From positions 1 through 42,735 of the forward strand of contig QFNN01000013.1 of assembly GCA_003240855.1 (NCBI GenBank): 42,735 nucleotides of DNA. Direction: 5' to 3'. Made by a program: the position numbers and the translations under genes. A model generated the notes under the pieces. That model had not been told where the DNA came from and searched no databases. It saw only the letters and a list, made by a program, of their open reading frames with translations. The DNA comes from Sphingomonas sanxanigenens. Its GTDB lineage: Bacteria; Pseudomonadota; Alphaproteobacteria; Sphingomonadales; Sphingomonadaceae. Below, in pieces: positions 31,871 through 41,182 of this stretch; position 1 is the stretch's first letter; every line of letters begins with the position of its first letter.

Positions 31871-33040
31871 TCACTTCGCGTCGATCGCCGCCTTGATCTC
31901 CGCGATGAAGGCGCGCCGCTTGGCCGACAGATCGGGGTCGGTCGCCTTGGGCCAGGCGCTCGACATGGCGACGACCAGCTTGCGCGCCGGATCGACGAAA
32001 ATCGTCTGGCCGAAGATGCCGACGGCCTGAAAGCTGCCGTCGTCATTGGTCCACCACTGATAGCCATAGCCGGCGCCGGGCGCCCCGATATCGGCCTGCT
32101 TGTGCGTGGCGGCGGCGAACCAGCCCGCGGGCACCACGCGCTTGCCCTGCGCAATCCCGTCGGCCAGCACGAACAGGCCGATCCGCGCATAGTCGCGCAA
32201 CGCCACCGAGATACAGCAGCCGCCGATATTCTGGCCGGAGGCGTCGACCATCCAGAACAGGTCGCGCTCCATGCCGAAGGGTTTCCAGATCTTCTCCTCG
32301 GCATAAGCGGATAGCGTTTTGCCCGTCGCCTTGCTGACGATCACGCCGATCAGGTTGGTCTCGCCGGTCTTGTAAACCCACTTGGCGCCGGGGGCGGCCT
32401 CGCGCGGCAGTTTGGCAAGATAGAAGGCGGTCTGGTCGACGCCCGGCGGTGGCGCTTCCTTATACATGCTCGCCACGTCGGAATTGGGATCGGTGTAATC
32501 CTCGTTCCATTTGACGCCTGATGTCATGGTCAGCACCTGGCGCACCGTCACGCCTTCATAGGCGCTGCCTTTCAGATCGGGCACATAGTTGGTGACCGGA
32601 TCGTCGACCGACTTGATGTAGCCGTCCTGCACCGCCGCGCCGACCAGCGTCGAAGTCAGCGACTTGGCCACCGAGAAGCTGGTGTAACGCCCCTCGCGCG
32701 AATAGCCGCGCGCATAGTGCTCCAGCCGCACCTTGCCGTCCTGTATGACGATCAGCCCGGCGACATTGTTCGCTGCAATATAAGCGGAAGGATCGAACTT
32801 CAGCGGCTTGCCCGTCGGCAGCGGCCCCGGTTTCTCCCCGGCATGCGCGGTCGTGCCGGGAAAGAGCTTGTCCATATGCGGGAAATTGGCGTCGCGCTGC
32901 GCCTGTGACCAGAAGAGGATTTCGGCCCCGGCCTGCCGGACCTGGGCTTCATTCTCCCTGGTGAGCGTCACCTGATCCCTGGCGTGGACAGCCGTCACCG
33001 GCGCGAGCGCCATCAGCGCCGCACAAACCAGCATCCTCAT
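31871..33040 (-). CDS. Serine hydrolase, class C beta-lactamase/6-aminohexanoate-dimer hydrolase type
   Basis: The 389-residue protein starts with a signal peptide (cut after about residue 20, AVHA), so it is exported to the periplasm. The nucleophile motif SVAK (S123-K126) and the tyrosine motif YKTGETN (Y223) match the beta-lactamase-fold esterase/amidase group that includes NylB and EstB, more than true cephalosporinases. The substrate is unknown. It starts 4 bases after the cyclopropane synthase stop and so is co-transcribed with it. Confidence 0.88.
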   Translation of the reverse strand: MRMLVCAALMALAPVTAVHARDQVTLTRENEAQVRQAGAEILFWSQAQRDANFPHMDKLFPGTTAHAGEKPGPLPTGKPLKFDPSAYIAANNVAGLIVIQDGKVRLEHYARGYSREGRYTSFSVAKSLTSTLVGAAVQDGYIKSVDDPVTNYVPDLKGSAYEGVTVRQVLTMTSGVKWNEDYTDPNSDVASMYKEAPPPGVDQTAFYLAKLPREAAPGAKWVYKTGETNLIGVIVSKATGKTLSAYAEEKIWKPFGMERDLFWMVDASGQNIGGCCISVALRDYARIGLFVLADGIAQGKRVVPAGWFAAATHKQADIGAPGAGYGYQWWTNDDGSFQAVGIFGQTIFVDPARKLVVAMSSAWPKATDPDLSAKRRAFIAEIKAAIDAK

Positions 33041-33044
33041 CCCC

Positions 33045-34334
33045 TCACTCCCCTTTTTTGACCAACGTCACCTGTGCGACGTCGATGCCGCCGCCCCGGA
33101 AACCACCCTCGCAATACATCAGATAATAGCGCCACAGCCGCACGAAACGTTCATCGAACCCCTGCGGCAACTGCCCCGCTTCGACCGCCATGTCGAAGCG
33201 CGCGCGCCAGCGTTTGAGGGTTTCGGCATAATGGAGCCCAAAGCCCCTGCGATCGCGCCATTCGAGACCCGCTTCTGCGCAGAAGGCCGCAAACCGGCTT
33301 TCGGACAACAGCATGCCGCCCGGAAAAATATAGGTCTGGATGAAATCGGCGCCGGCCGCATAGCGATCGAAGATGCGGTCGTCGATCGCGATATACTGGA
33401 TGGCGGCGCGCCCGCCGGGCTTCAGCGCGCGGGTGATCGCCTCGACATAGGTGCGCCAGTAATCCTGCCCTACCGCCTCGACCATCTCGACGCTGGCGAT
33501 CGCGTCATACTGGCCGGCCACGTCGCGATAGTCGGTCAGGTCGATGCGGATGCGGCCTGCGTTCACATTGGCGCGGTTGAGCGCCAGCGCATGGTCGCGC
33601 TGCTCGGTGGAAAGCGTTATGCCGGTGACGGCGGCGCCATATTCGTCTGCTGCAATCTCGGCGAGCGTTCCCCAGCCGCAGCCGATTTCAAGCAGTTGCT
33701 GGTCAGGTTTCAGATCGAGTCTGTCCAGCAGCGCACGCACCTTGTTGAGTTGCGCATAGGCCAGTTCCTCGTCGGGCCTGATCGGCTCCTGGAACAGCGC
33801 CGACGAATAGGTCATCGTTTCGTCGAGCCAGGGCTGGTAGAAATCATTCCCCAGATCATAATGAAACGCGATGTTGCGTCGCGACCCGGCCCTTGAATTG
33901 CGGTTCAGCCCGTGGCGCAGTTTGTTCATCGCAGAAAACAGCCCGCGCGCCCGCGCGATCTGTCCCAGCGTCACCGCATTGCGCATGAACAGGTCGAAGA
34001 GCGGAACCGGATCGGGGCTGGTCCACTCGCCCTTTTCCCATGCCTGATACCAGCCGACTGATCCGTTCCGCGCCAATCGCAACAGCGCCCGCCAGCTCGT
34101 CAGCGTCACTTCGGCCACGGGGCCCGGCGATCTCCCCCCGATAATCCGGTAGGAACCATCAGGCAGCCACGCTTCGATCGCGCCGGCCGCAAGCCCTTTG
34201 TCGATGCGGTCGAGCAGGCGGTGGAACGGCGCTGACGTCAGCACGGTCCACAGCCCCGCGCCGCCGCGCAACCCACGACGTCCGCTCAGGAACTGGCGCC
34301 CACGGTCTGGCTTCTGCGCGTTCATGGCCTTCAT
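33045..34334 (-). CDS. cfa: Cyclopropane-fatty-acyl-phospholipid synthase
   Basis: The 429-residue SAM-dependent enzyme converts cis double bonds of membrane lipids to cyclopropane rings, a stress response of the envelope. It has IAFHYDLGNDFYQPWLD, the SAM loop LEIGCGWG (215-222), the GITLSTEQ block, and YYLMYCEGGF near the C-terminus with the probable bicarbonate-site cysteine. A poorly conserved N-terminal domain of about 130 residues is present. The start could also be ATG 34325, three residues in; neither has a strong ribosome site. It lies between photolyase (35 bases) and the serine hydrolase (4 bases). Confidence 0.93.
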   Translation of the reverse strand: MKAMNAQKPDRGRQFLSGRRGLRGGAGLWTVLTSAPFHRLLDRIDKGLAAGAIEAWLPDGSYRIIGGRSPGPVAEVTLTSWRALLRLARNGSVGWYQAWEKGEWTSPDPVPLFDLFMRNAVTLGQIARARGLFSAMNKLRHGLNRNSRAGSRRNIAFHYDLGNDFYQPWLDETMTYSSALFQEPIRPDEELAYAQLNKVRALLDRLDLKPDQQLLEIGCGWGTLAEIAADEYGAAVTGITLSTEQRDHALALNRANVNAGRIRIDLTDYRDVAGQYDAIASVEMVEAVGQDYWRTYVEAITRALKPGGRAAIQYIAIDDRIFDRYAAGADFIQTYIFPGGMLLSESRFAAFCAEAGLEWRDRRGFGLHYAETLKRWRARFDMAVEAGQLPQGFDERFVRLWRYYLMYCEGGFRGGGIDVAQVTLVKKGE

Positions 34335-34369
34335 TCTACTGGCGTTGCCGGCCAGGTCCAGAAAGCGAC

Positions 34370-35743
34370 TCAGGCCTTGATATGTTTGAACGCCTCTAGC
34401 GCGCGTTCGCGAGCCTCGCGATGACCGATCAGCTTTTCAGGATAGGATTTCGGCCTGACGCCCGCCGCATCGGGATCATGGATCGCCTTGTCGTCCAGGC
34501 CGGCGAGTTCGGGCGCCCATTTGCGGATATAGGCGGCGGCGCCGAACTTCTCGGACTGCGATAGCGGAGCCATGATCCGGACGAACATGTTGGAATCGAT
34601 CCCCGTCCCCGCGCTCCACTGCCAGTTGACGGCATTATTCCCATAACCCGCATCAACCAGCGTATCCCAGAACCAGCGCTCGCCGTGCCGCCAGTCGATC
34701 AACAGATGCTTGATGAGGAAAGAGGCGGCGATCATTCGGACGCGATTGTGCATCCAGCCCGTCGCCCAGAGCTGGCGCATCCCGGCGTCGACGATCGGAT
34801 AGCCTGTCTCGCCGCGCGTCCACGCCTTGAACTCGGCATGGGCTACGCGGTCGGTCCGCCAGGGGAAGGCGTCGAACGCCGCGCGGCCGTTGAACCTGCC
34901 ATAATCGGCCTGCTGCGCAATGACCCCCGTCGCATAATCCCGCCAACCCAGTTCGCGCCGAAAGCTTTCCCGCCCCTCGCCGCGCCCCGCCACGGCGTGC
35001 CAGACCGCCGCCGGCGATATTTCACCGAAGTGAAGATGCGGGCTCAGGCGCGACGTGCCTTCGATCGCCGGCAGATTGCGTTTCCGCTCATATTCGTCGG
35101 CGCTGTCTGCGAAATGATCGAGCGCGGCCTGCGCGCCTGCCTCGCCCGGCCGCCAGTCTGCAAAGCCGGTCGCCCAATCGGGACCGGTCGGCCTCAGGCG
35201 CCAGTCGCTCAGCCGGTCGCTTTCGGGCCAGCGGCCAGGCGCTGCTATCGTCGGGGGCGTCGGCCTTGGCAAAGGCGGCGGCAACATTGCCGACAGTGCG
35301 CGCCAGAACGGCGTGAAGATGCGGAAATAGCCGCCGGACCCCGTACGGACCAGATCGGGCGGCATCAACTGATTGCCGTCGTGCAGATTCAGGTCGAGCT
35401 GGCTGGAGACCGCCGCCTCCGCCGCTTTCCACCAAGGCTCATAATGGCGGATCGCATGCACGCGCGCCGCGCCGATTTCTTCCGCAAGCGACGCCAGCGC
35501 CTCGGCCGCCCGGCCACGCCGCAGGATCAGGCGCGATCCCCTGCCCTCCAGCGAAGTCGCCAGCGCGGCGAGGCTATGATGCAGCCACCAGCGCTGCGCG
35601 CCGCCGATCCGCCGGTCGCCAGGGCCTTCGTCGTCGAGCACGTAAACCGGCACGACCGGGCCGTCGGCGGCCGCCGCCAGCAGCGCCGCCTGATCCGCCA
35701 GACGCAAGTCCTGGCGGAACCACAGGATCACCGGATCGGCCAT
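34370..35743 (-). CDS. phrB: Deoxyribodipyrimidine photolyase
   Basis: The 457-residue flavoenzyme uses light to reverse cyclobutane pyrimidine dimers in DNA. The N-terminal antenna domain starts VILWFRQDLRLADQ. The FAD-binding half has SPHLHFGEISP, YPIVDAGMRQLWATGWMHNR, RMIAASFLIKHLLIDW and NNAVNWQWSAGTG, all typical of class I CPD photolyases. The folate- or deazaflavin-type antenna cannot be told by eye. It starts 14 bases after korB and precedes cfa. Confidence 0.95.
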   Translation of the reverse strand: MADPVILWFRQDLRLADQAALLAAAADGPVVPVYVLDDEGPGDRRIGGAQRWWLHHSLAALATSLEGRGSRLILRRGRAAEALASLAEEIGAARVHAIRHYEPWWKAAEAAVSSQLDLNLHDGNQLMPPDLVRTGSGGYFRIFTPFWRALSAMLPPPLPRPTPPTIAAPGRWPESDRLSDWRLRPTGPDWATGFADWRPGEAGAQAALDHFADSADEYERKRNLPAIEGTSRLSPHLHFGEISPAAVWHAVAGRGEGRESFRRELGWRDYATGVIAQQADYGRFNGRAAFDAFPWRTDRVAHAEFKAWTRGETGYPIVDAGMRQLWATGWMHNRVRMIAASFLIKHLLIDWRHGERWFWDTLVDAGYGNNAVNWQWSAGTGIDSNMFVRIMAPLSQSEKFGAAAYIRKWAPELAGLDDKAIHDPDAAGVRPKSYPEKLIGHREARERALEAFKHIKA

Positions 35744-35757
35744 GCGGGTTTAGCGCA

Positions 35758-36792
35758 TCATTCGGCGCGCGGTTCCTTCTCGACCATCCAGGTCTGGCCT
35801 TTGGCGACCAGTTTCTGCAGGTCGGGGACTTTGCCTTCGGCGGCCGCGCTGTTCTGGGTCTCCACCGCACGCTCGAAAGTCGGGCGCGAATGATTGAAGA
35901 TTACGCCGAGCGCGACCGGGAAGCCCGCCTCGGCATCCATGTCGATCAGCATCTGGGCGACGCCCTTGTTGGTCTGATCGTGGACGATCACGCCCGCCGC
36001 CTGCCAGTCGCCATCCGCGACATTGACGACTTCGAGGCGCAGCAAGTCCCGGTCGAGCGTCAGCCCTCTGGCTCCGCCGGCGAACAGCATGGGCTGCCCA
36101 TCCTCGAGCCAGATCTGCCCCGTCGGGGCGTTCGCCTTTTCGGTGAACGGTGCGAACACCTCGTCATTATAGACGATGCAGTTCTGATAGATCTCGACGA
36201 AGCTTGCGCCCTTGTGGGCATGTGCGGCCTTCAGCACGGCGGGAAGGTTCTTGTGAACGTCGATCCCGCGCGCGACGAAGCGGGCGCCTGATCCCAGCGC
36301 GAAGCTGCACGGGCTTGCGGGGCGATCGACTGATCCGAATGGCGTCGATGGGGATCGCGTGCCGATCCGCGAGGTCGGCGAATATTGCCCCTTGGTCAGG
36401 CCGTAAATCTCGTTGTTGAACAGCAATATCTGGCAATCGAGATTGCGGCGGAGCAGATGCATGGTGTGATTGCCGCCGATCGACAGCGCGTCGCCGTCGC
36501 CGGTGATGATCCAGACATCGAGATCTGGATTGGCCAGCTTCACCCCCGTCGCCACCGCCGGCGCGCGGCCGTGGATCGTGTGGAAGCCGTATGTCTCCAT
36601 ATAATAGGGAAAGCGCGAGGAGCAGCCGATGCCGGAGATGAACACCGTGTTCTCGGGCTTCACGCCCAGATCGGGCATGGTCCGCTGGACCGCCTTCAGG
36701 ATCGCATAGTCGCCGCATCCGGGGCACCAGCGAACTTCCTGATCGGTCTCCCAATCCTTGATTGCCGTCTTGAAGGGCGTCAGGTCGTTCAT
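35758..36792 (-). CDS. korB: 2-oxoacid:ferredoxin oxidoreductase beta subunit (KorB type)
   Basis: The 344-residue TPP subunit pairs with the alpha subunit upstream. Four cysteines that bind the [4Fe-4S] cluster are visible: C23 and C26 (WCPGCGD), C57 (GIGCSSR) and C205 (YQNCIVYND). The TPP motif is GDGDALSIGGNH (98-109), followed by NNEIYGLTKGQYSPTS. The enzyme decarboxylates a 2-oxoacid, most likely 2-oxoglutarate, to the acyl-CoA with ferredoxin as acceptor. The start overlaps the korA stop by 4 bases (ATGA). No ferredoxin gene is adjacent. Confidence 0.94.
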   Translation of the reverse strand: MNDLTPFKTAIKDWETDQEVRWCPGCGDYAILKAVQRTMPDLGVKPENTVFISGIGCSSRFPYYMETYGFHTIHGRAPAVATGVKLANPDLDVWIITGDGDALSIGGNHTMHLLRRNLDCQILLFNNEIYGLTKGQYSPTSRIGTRSPSTPFGSVDRPASPCSFALGSGARFVARGIDVHKNLPAVLKAAHAHKGASFVEIYQNCIVYNDEVFAPFTEKANAPTGQIWLEDGQPMLFAGGARGLTLDRDLLRLEVVNVADGDWQAAGVIVHDQTNKGVAQMLIDMDAEAGFPVALGVIFNHSRPTFERAVETQNSAAAEGKVPDLQKLVAKGQTWMVEKEPRAE

Positions 36793-38663
36793 GCCAGTGC
36801 ACTCCCGATGGCGGCCTCGATCTCCGCGATGCGGAAGGGCTGGCCGGAAATCTTGTTGAGCGGCTTCGCGTCGACGAGGAACTGATCGCGCAGCACCGTC
36901 TTTAACTGGCCCGTGTTCATTTCCGGCACCAATATCCGCTCATAACCTTTTAGCATCTCCCCAAGATTGGACGGCAACGGCCAGATGTGCCGGATGTGAA
37001 TATGATCGACCGATGCGCCGCCCGCCCGCGCGCGTCGGACCGCTTGATGGATCGGCCCGAAGGTCGACCCCCAGCCCACGACGGCGAGGCGTGCGCGCCC
37101 GTCCCCCAACGTAATATCCTGCAGCGGCATATCGCCGGCTATGCCGTCTATCTTGGCCTTGCGCAGTTCGGTCATCGCCTGATGGTTGGCCGGCGAATAG
37201 TCGATATGTCCGCTGTCGACGGCCTTCTCGATGCCGCCGATGCGGTGAAGCAGCCCCGGCGTACCCGGCTTCACCCAGGGGCGGGAGAGCCGGTTGTTGC
37301 GGCCATAGGGTTTGAAGCCGCCCTCGGGCGCGGTCTCCAGGAAGCTGACGGGGAAAGGTTCATAGCCTCCCATATCAGGCACTTTCCAGGGCTCCGCCGC
37401 ATTGGCGATATAGCCGTCGGTCAGCAGCATCACGGGCGTCATGTAGCGCGTCGCGATCCGGCATGCCTCGATCGCGCAGTCGAAGGCGTCGGCGGGCGAT
37501 CGTGCGGCGATGACGGGCATCGGCGCGTCGCCATTGCGGCCGTAGACCGCCTGGTAAAGGTCCGACTGTTCGGTCTTGGTCGGAAGCCCCGTGGAAGGGC
37601 CGCCGCGCTGCGAGTTGACGATGATCAGCGGCAACTCGGTCATGATCGCCAGCCCGATCGCTTCGGTCTTGAGCGCGATGCCCGGCCCCGATGACGATGT
37701 GACGCCCAGCGATCCGGCATAGGATGCGCCGATCGCGCTGGCGATCGCCGCGATCTCGTCCTCGGCCTGAAAGGTTGTGACGTCATATTCCTTCAGTCTC
37801 GCCAGATGATGAAGGATCGCTGATGCCGGCGTGATCGGATAGCCGCCGAAGAACATCGGCAGTCCGGCCAGTTGTGCGCCGGCGACGAGCCCCAGCGAAA
37901 TCGCTTCCGCGCCGGTAACGGTGCGATAAAGCCCCGGCTCGGCGGGAGCGGCCGGGATATGATGCTGGCGCATCGGCCCGCCAATTTCGGCGGTCTCGCC
38001 ATAGGCATGGCCGGCGTTGAGCGCCGCGATATTGGCTTCGGCAAGGTCGGGCGCTTTGGCGAACTTCGCCTTGAGCCAATCGACGATCGGCTGCCGGTCG
38101 CGATCGAACATCCAGAGCGCCAGCCCCAGCGTCCACATATTCTTGCAGCGCAACGCTTCCTTGTTGCCCAATCCGAACGGCTTCACCGATGCGAGCGTCA
38201 GCGCCGATATGTCGAACGCCATCACCTGCCAGCGCGAAAGCGAGCCGTCGTCGAGCGGACTGACTTCATAACCCGCCTTGGCAAGATTACGGGCGCCGAA
38301 CTCGCCGCTGTCGGCGATAATCAAGCCGCCTTCCTTCAGCGTCCCGACATTGCTCTTGAGCGCGGCCGGATTCATGGCGACCAGCACGTCGGGCTGGTCG
38401 CCGGCCGTCTCGATCGATGCAGACCCGAAATTGATCTGGAAGGCAGAGACGCCGAACAAGGTGCCCTGCGGCGCGCGTATCTCGGCCGGAAAATCCGGAA
38501 ATGTCGCCAGATCATTGCCGGCAAGCGCTGTCGAAAGCGTGAATTGGCCGCCGGTCAACTGCATCCCGTCGCCGGAATCCCCGGCAAAGCGGACGACGAT
38601 CGCCTCTGGCGGGGGCGCTGCCGTCGATTCCGCGCGTGTCACCTCATGAGCGGCTGAAGCCAT
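36789..38663 (-). CDS. korA: 2-oxoacid:acceptor oxidoreductase alpha subunit (KorA type, gamma-alpha fusion)
   Basis: The 624-residue protein fuses a gamma domain (VRFAGDSGDGMQLTGGQ, 24-40) to the alpha (pyrimidine-binding) domain that begins with GGYPITPASAI (273-283) and continues QAEDEIAAIASAIGASYAG. This is the two-subunit layout of 2-oxoglutarate or general 2-oxoacid:ferredoxin oxidoreductases. With KorB it forms an oxygen-tolerant alternative to the dehydrogenase complexes, making reduced ferredoxin. Substrate is inferred as 2-oxoglutarate. An 85-base stretch separates it from the HDAC-like gene upstream, containing an A/T tract (38721-38732). Confidence 0.93.
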   Translation of the reverse strand: MASAAHEVTRAESTAAPPPEAIVVRFAGDSGDGMQLTGGQFTLSTALAGNDLATFPDFPAEIRAPQGTLFGVSAFQINFGSASIETAGDQPDVLVAMNPAALKSNVGTLKEGGLIIADSGEFGARNLAKAGYEVSPLDDGSLSRWQVMAFDISALTLASVKPFGLGNKEALRCKNMWTLGLALWMFDRDRQPIVDWLKAKFAKAPDLAEANIAALNAGHAYGETAEIGGPMRQHHIPAAPAEPGLYRTVTGAEAISLGLVAGAQLAGLPMFFGGYPITPASAILHHLARLKEYDVTTFQAEDEIAAIASAIGASYAGSLGVTSSSGPGIALKTEAIGLAIMTELPLIIVNSQRGGPSTGLPTKTEQSDLYQAVYGRNGDAPMPVIAARSPADAFDCAIEACRIATRYMTPVMLLTDGYIANAAEPWKVPDMGGYEPFPVSFLETAPEGGFKPYGRNNRLSRPWVKPGTPGLLHRIGGIEKAVDSGHIDYSPANHQAMTELRKAKIDGIAGDMPLQDITLGDGRARLAVVGWGSTFGPIHQAVRRARAGGASVDHIHIRHIWPLPSNLGEMLKGYERILVPEMNTGQLKTVLRDQFLVDAKPLNKISGQPFRIAEIEAAIGSALA

Positions 38664-38748
38664 AGGTCGACATCCTGTTCTGGCGTTCGGGTCTCTGGCG
38701 GACCCTCCTCTCCTTTGGCCTTTTTAGAAAAACTGCCGAAAAGAGCAA

Positions 38749-39651
38749 TCAGCCTCGCAGGGTCGTGCGGTGGAGCGCTTCGATGCTTGCCGCGTGCCGC
38801 CGCGCCACTGCCAGCGGATCAGCGCCATATCCGCCCCCGGCCACGCTGGCGAGCGCGATGCCGTAACGGCGCGTGAGCCGCCCGACCAGGTCGTCGCGCG
38901 CCGCCAGCCCGGCATCGCTCAGGGCGAGCCGGCCCAGCCGGTCGGCTTCATGTGGATCGACGCCCGCCTGATAAAGGATGAGGTCGGGCGCAAATCGCCG
39001 GACGAGCGGCGCAAGGCTCGATTCGAACTGTTCGAGATAGGCTTCATCCCCCGTGCCGTCCGACAGTTCGACGTCGATCGTCGAGCGCGCCTTGCGGACC
39101 GGAAAGTTACGCGCGGCATGGATCGAATAGGTTGCGATTTCATCGCGGCCGCCCAGCAGCGCGGCGGTCCCGTCGCCCTGGTGGACATCGGCGTCGACGA
39201 TCAAGATGCGCCGCGCGGCTCCCTCAGCGACCAGCCGGTTTGCGGCGATCGCCAGATCATTGAACACGCAGTAACCCGCACCGGTATCGTACAGTGCATG
39301 ATGGCTGCCGCCCGCCATGTTCGCTGCGAAGCCTTCACGCAGGGCTATCTTCGCCGCAAGCCATGTTCCGCCGGGCGTGAGTTGAACCCGCCGGGCAATC
39401 TGGTCGGTCACCGGAAAGCCGATGCGCCTTTCCTTGTCGCGCGGCACGCGAAGCTCGATCACTTCGGCAACCCAGTCCGGATCGTGCACAGCCTCGATCC
39501 ACGCGCGGGGCATCGGATCAGGGCGATGATAGCGCGCAGGCTGGTCCCGTTCGTCGAGCAGAAGCTTCAGCAGACCATATTTGTCCCAGGGGAAGCGACT
39601 TCCGGTTGTTGCAGGCGTCATATAATCGGGGTGATGGACGAGATTGAGCAT
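38749..39651 (-). CDS. Histone-deacetylase-like zinc amidohydrolase
   Basis: The 300-residue protein belongs to the arginase/deacetylase superfamily. It shows GGSHHALYDTGAGYCVFND (catalytic H117-H118), the zinc ligands D155 and H157 in VDADVHQGDGT, and D232 in QAGVDPHEADRLG. Bacterial members deacetylate polyamines, acetoin-related substrates or acetyl-lysine proteins; which applies here is unknown. It diverges from the esterase gene across 42 bases and lies upstream of korAB on the same strand. Confidence 0.91.
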   Translation of the reverse strand: MLNLVHHPDYMTPATTGSRFPWDKYGLLKLLLDERDQPARYHRPDPMPRAWIEAVHDPDWVAEVIELRVPRDKERRIGFPVTDQIARRVQLTPGGTWLAAKIALREGFAANMAGGSHHALYDTGAGYCVFNDLAIAANRLVAEGAARRILIVDADVHQGDGTAALLGGRDEIATYSIHAARNFPVRKARSTIDVELSDGTGDEAYLEQFESSLAPLVRRFAPDLILYQAGVDPHEADRLGRLALSDAGLAARDDLVGRLTRRYGIALASVAGGGYGADPLAVARRHAASIEALHRTTLRG

Positions 39652-39693
39652 CGCACTTAGTTAAGGCGTGAAAACCGAAAAAGGAGAGCCCTG

Positions 39694-40674
39694 ATGACGC
39701 AGCCCAACGCCCGTCCGCATTTCGTCCGGCCAGACGTGCAAGCCTTCCTGGCTTTCCTCGAATCGATCCCCGGCCCGAAGATGCACGAGCTCGACGCGCC
39801 GGCAGCGCGCCTGCCCTTCGTCGCGATGAAGGATCTGCTCGATCTTCCTGCGGGTGCGCTCGCGATCAAGCGTGACCTCTCGACGCCGGATGGGATCCCG
39901 CTGCGCTATTATGACGCACGCGCCACGCGCGATTCGGGGCCTGTGCTGGTCTTTTTCCACGGCGGCGGCTTCGTTATCGGCGACCTCGAAACGCATGACG
40001 GTTTCTGCGCAGAGGCTGCGCGCCAGCTCGATATGCCGGTCATCGCGGTTGATTACCGGCTCGCGCCCGAATACCCCTTTCCCGCCGCTCCGGAGGATTG
40101 CGAGGCGGCGGCGCGCTGGATCGCGGGCAGCCCGGCCGATCTGGGGCTGAAGGTCACGTCGCTCGTGTTCGCCGGCGACAGCGCGGGCGGCAATCTTACG
40201 ATCGCGACGACGCAGACGCTGCGCGATCGCCCGGCCGCAGCGCCGGTCATCGCGCAATGGCCGATCTACCCGGTGGTCGATGAAGGCGGCGCTTACGGAT
40301 CCTACGAGCAATTCGGCCAGGGTTATCTGCTCACCGAGGATTCGATGGCCTGGTTCATGAACCATTATGCCGCCGAGCCTGAGGATCCGCGCAACTATGT
40401 GCTGCGCCAGAACCATGAAGGCACCCCGCCGACTCTGGTGATAACAGCCGGGCTCGATCCGCTGCGCGACCAGGGCCGCGCCTACGCTGCGGCGCTGATC
40501 GAAGCGGGCGTCGATACCGTTTATCGTGAGGCGTCGGGCAACATCCACGGCTTCATCACGCTCAGGAAGGCGATTCCCTCGGGCATCGCCGATCTCGACG
40601 CCTGCTTCCGCATCCTCAAGGATATGGTTGCAGAGGCGGAGGCAATGCGCGAGGAGGCGCGCGCCGCCGCCTGA
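39694..40674 (+). CDS. Alpha/beta hydrolase, hormone-sensitive-lipase (HSL) type esterase
   Basis: The 326-residue enzyme has the HSL oxyanion motif HGGGF (89-93), the nucleophile elbow GDSAGG with Ser163, Asp255 in GLDPLRDQG and His285 in HGF, a complete triad. It probably hydrolyses short- to medium-chain esters in the cytoplasm, as there is no signal peptide. A strong ribosome site (AAGGAG) lies 8 bases before the ATG. rppH follows after 17 bases. Confidence 0.93.
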   Translation: MTQPNARPHFVRPDVQAFLAFLESIPGPKMHELDAPAARLPFVAMKDLLDLPAGALAIKRDLSTPDGIPLRYYDARATRDSGPVLVFFHGGGFVIGDLETHDGFCAEAARQLDMPVIAVDYRLAPEYPFPAAPEDCEAAARWIAGSPADLGLKVTSLVFAGDSAGGNLTIATTQTLRDRPAAAPVIAQWPIYPVVDEGGAYGSYEQFGQGYLLTEDSMAWFMNHYAAEPEDPRNYVLRQNHEGTPPTLVITAGLDPLRDQGRAYAAALIEAGVDTVYREASGNIHGFITLRKAIPSGIADLDACFRILKDMVAEAEAMREEARAAA

Positions 40675-40691
40675 CCATTTCGAGAGAGCCC

Positions 40692-41171
40692 ATGTCGTCC
40701 GATATCGCCGCGCTTCCCTATCGTCCCGCCGTAGGGGTGATGCTCCTCAATCAAGAAGGGCAGGTGTTCGTCGGCCAGCGCATCGACAGCACGCAGGAGG
40801 CCTGGCAGATGCCGCAGGGCGGGATCGACGAGGGCGAGGAAGCCGAGGCGGCGGCGTTGCGCGAGCTGGGCGAGGAAACGGGGATCGACGCCAGCCTTGT
40901 CCGGATTGTCGCGCGCCATCCCGAGGAATTGCTTTACGACCTGCCGCCCGAGCTTGTCGGCCGCGTGTGGAAGGGGCGTTTTCGGGGGCAGCGGCAGACT
41001 TGGTTCCTTGCACGCTTCACCGGCGGCGATGGCGACGTGAACATCGCTACCGAGCATCCCGAGTTCAGCGCCTGGCGCTGGATTGCGCCTGAGGACTTGC
41101 CCCGGCTAATCGTGCCGTTCAAAAAGGCGCTTTACGAACAAGTCGTGAAAGCCTTCCGCGACCAGATCTGA
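40692..41171 (+). CDS. rppH: RNA pyrophosphohydrolase
   Basis: The 159-residue Nudix enzyme removes pyrophosphate from the 5' end of mRNAs, which opens them to decay. The Nudix box spans 43-65 (GX5EX7REUXEEXGU, ending RELGEETGI), preceded by AWQMPQGG. YRPAVGVMLLN at the N-terminus and the W-x-G block VGRVWKGRFRGQRQTWFLA match RppH rather than other Nudix families. It follows the esterase and precedes the DUF481 gene by 11 bases. Confidence 0.95.
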   Translation: MSSDIAALPYRPAVGVMLLNQEGQVFVGQRIDSTQEAWQMPQGGIDEGEEAEAAALRELGEETGIDASLVRIVARHPEELLYDLPPELVGRVWKGRFRGQRQTWFLARFTGGDGDVNIATEHPEFSAWRWIAPEDLPRLIVPFKKALYEQVVKAFRDQI

Positions 41172-41182
41172 CCGAGGAGCCG

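Noticed and set aside
38721..38732. TTTTT-AG-AAAAA tract before korA as an Irr/ICE-type iron box
   Set aside because: Only the A/T symmetry fits; the full TTTAGAA-N-TTCTAAA type pattern is absent, and A/T tracts before promoters are common.
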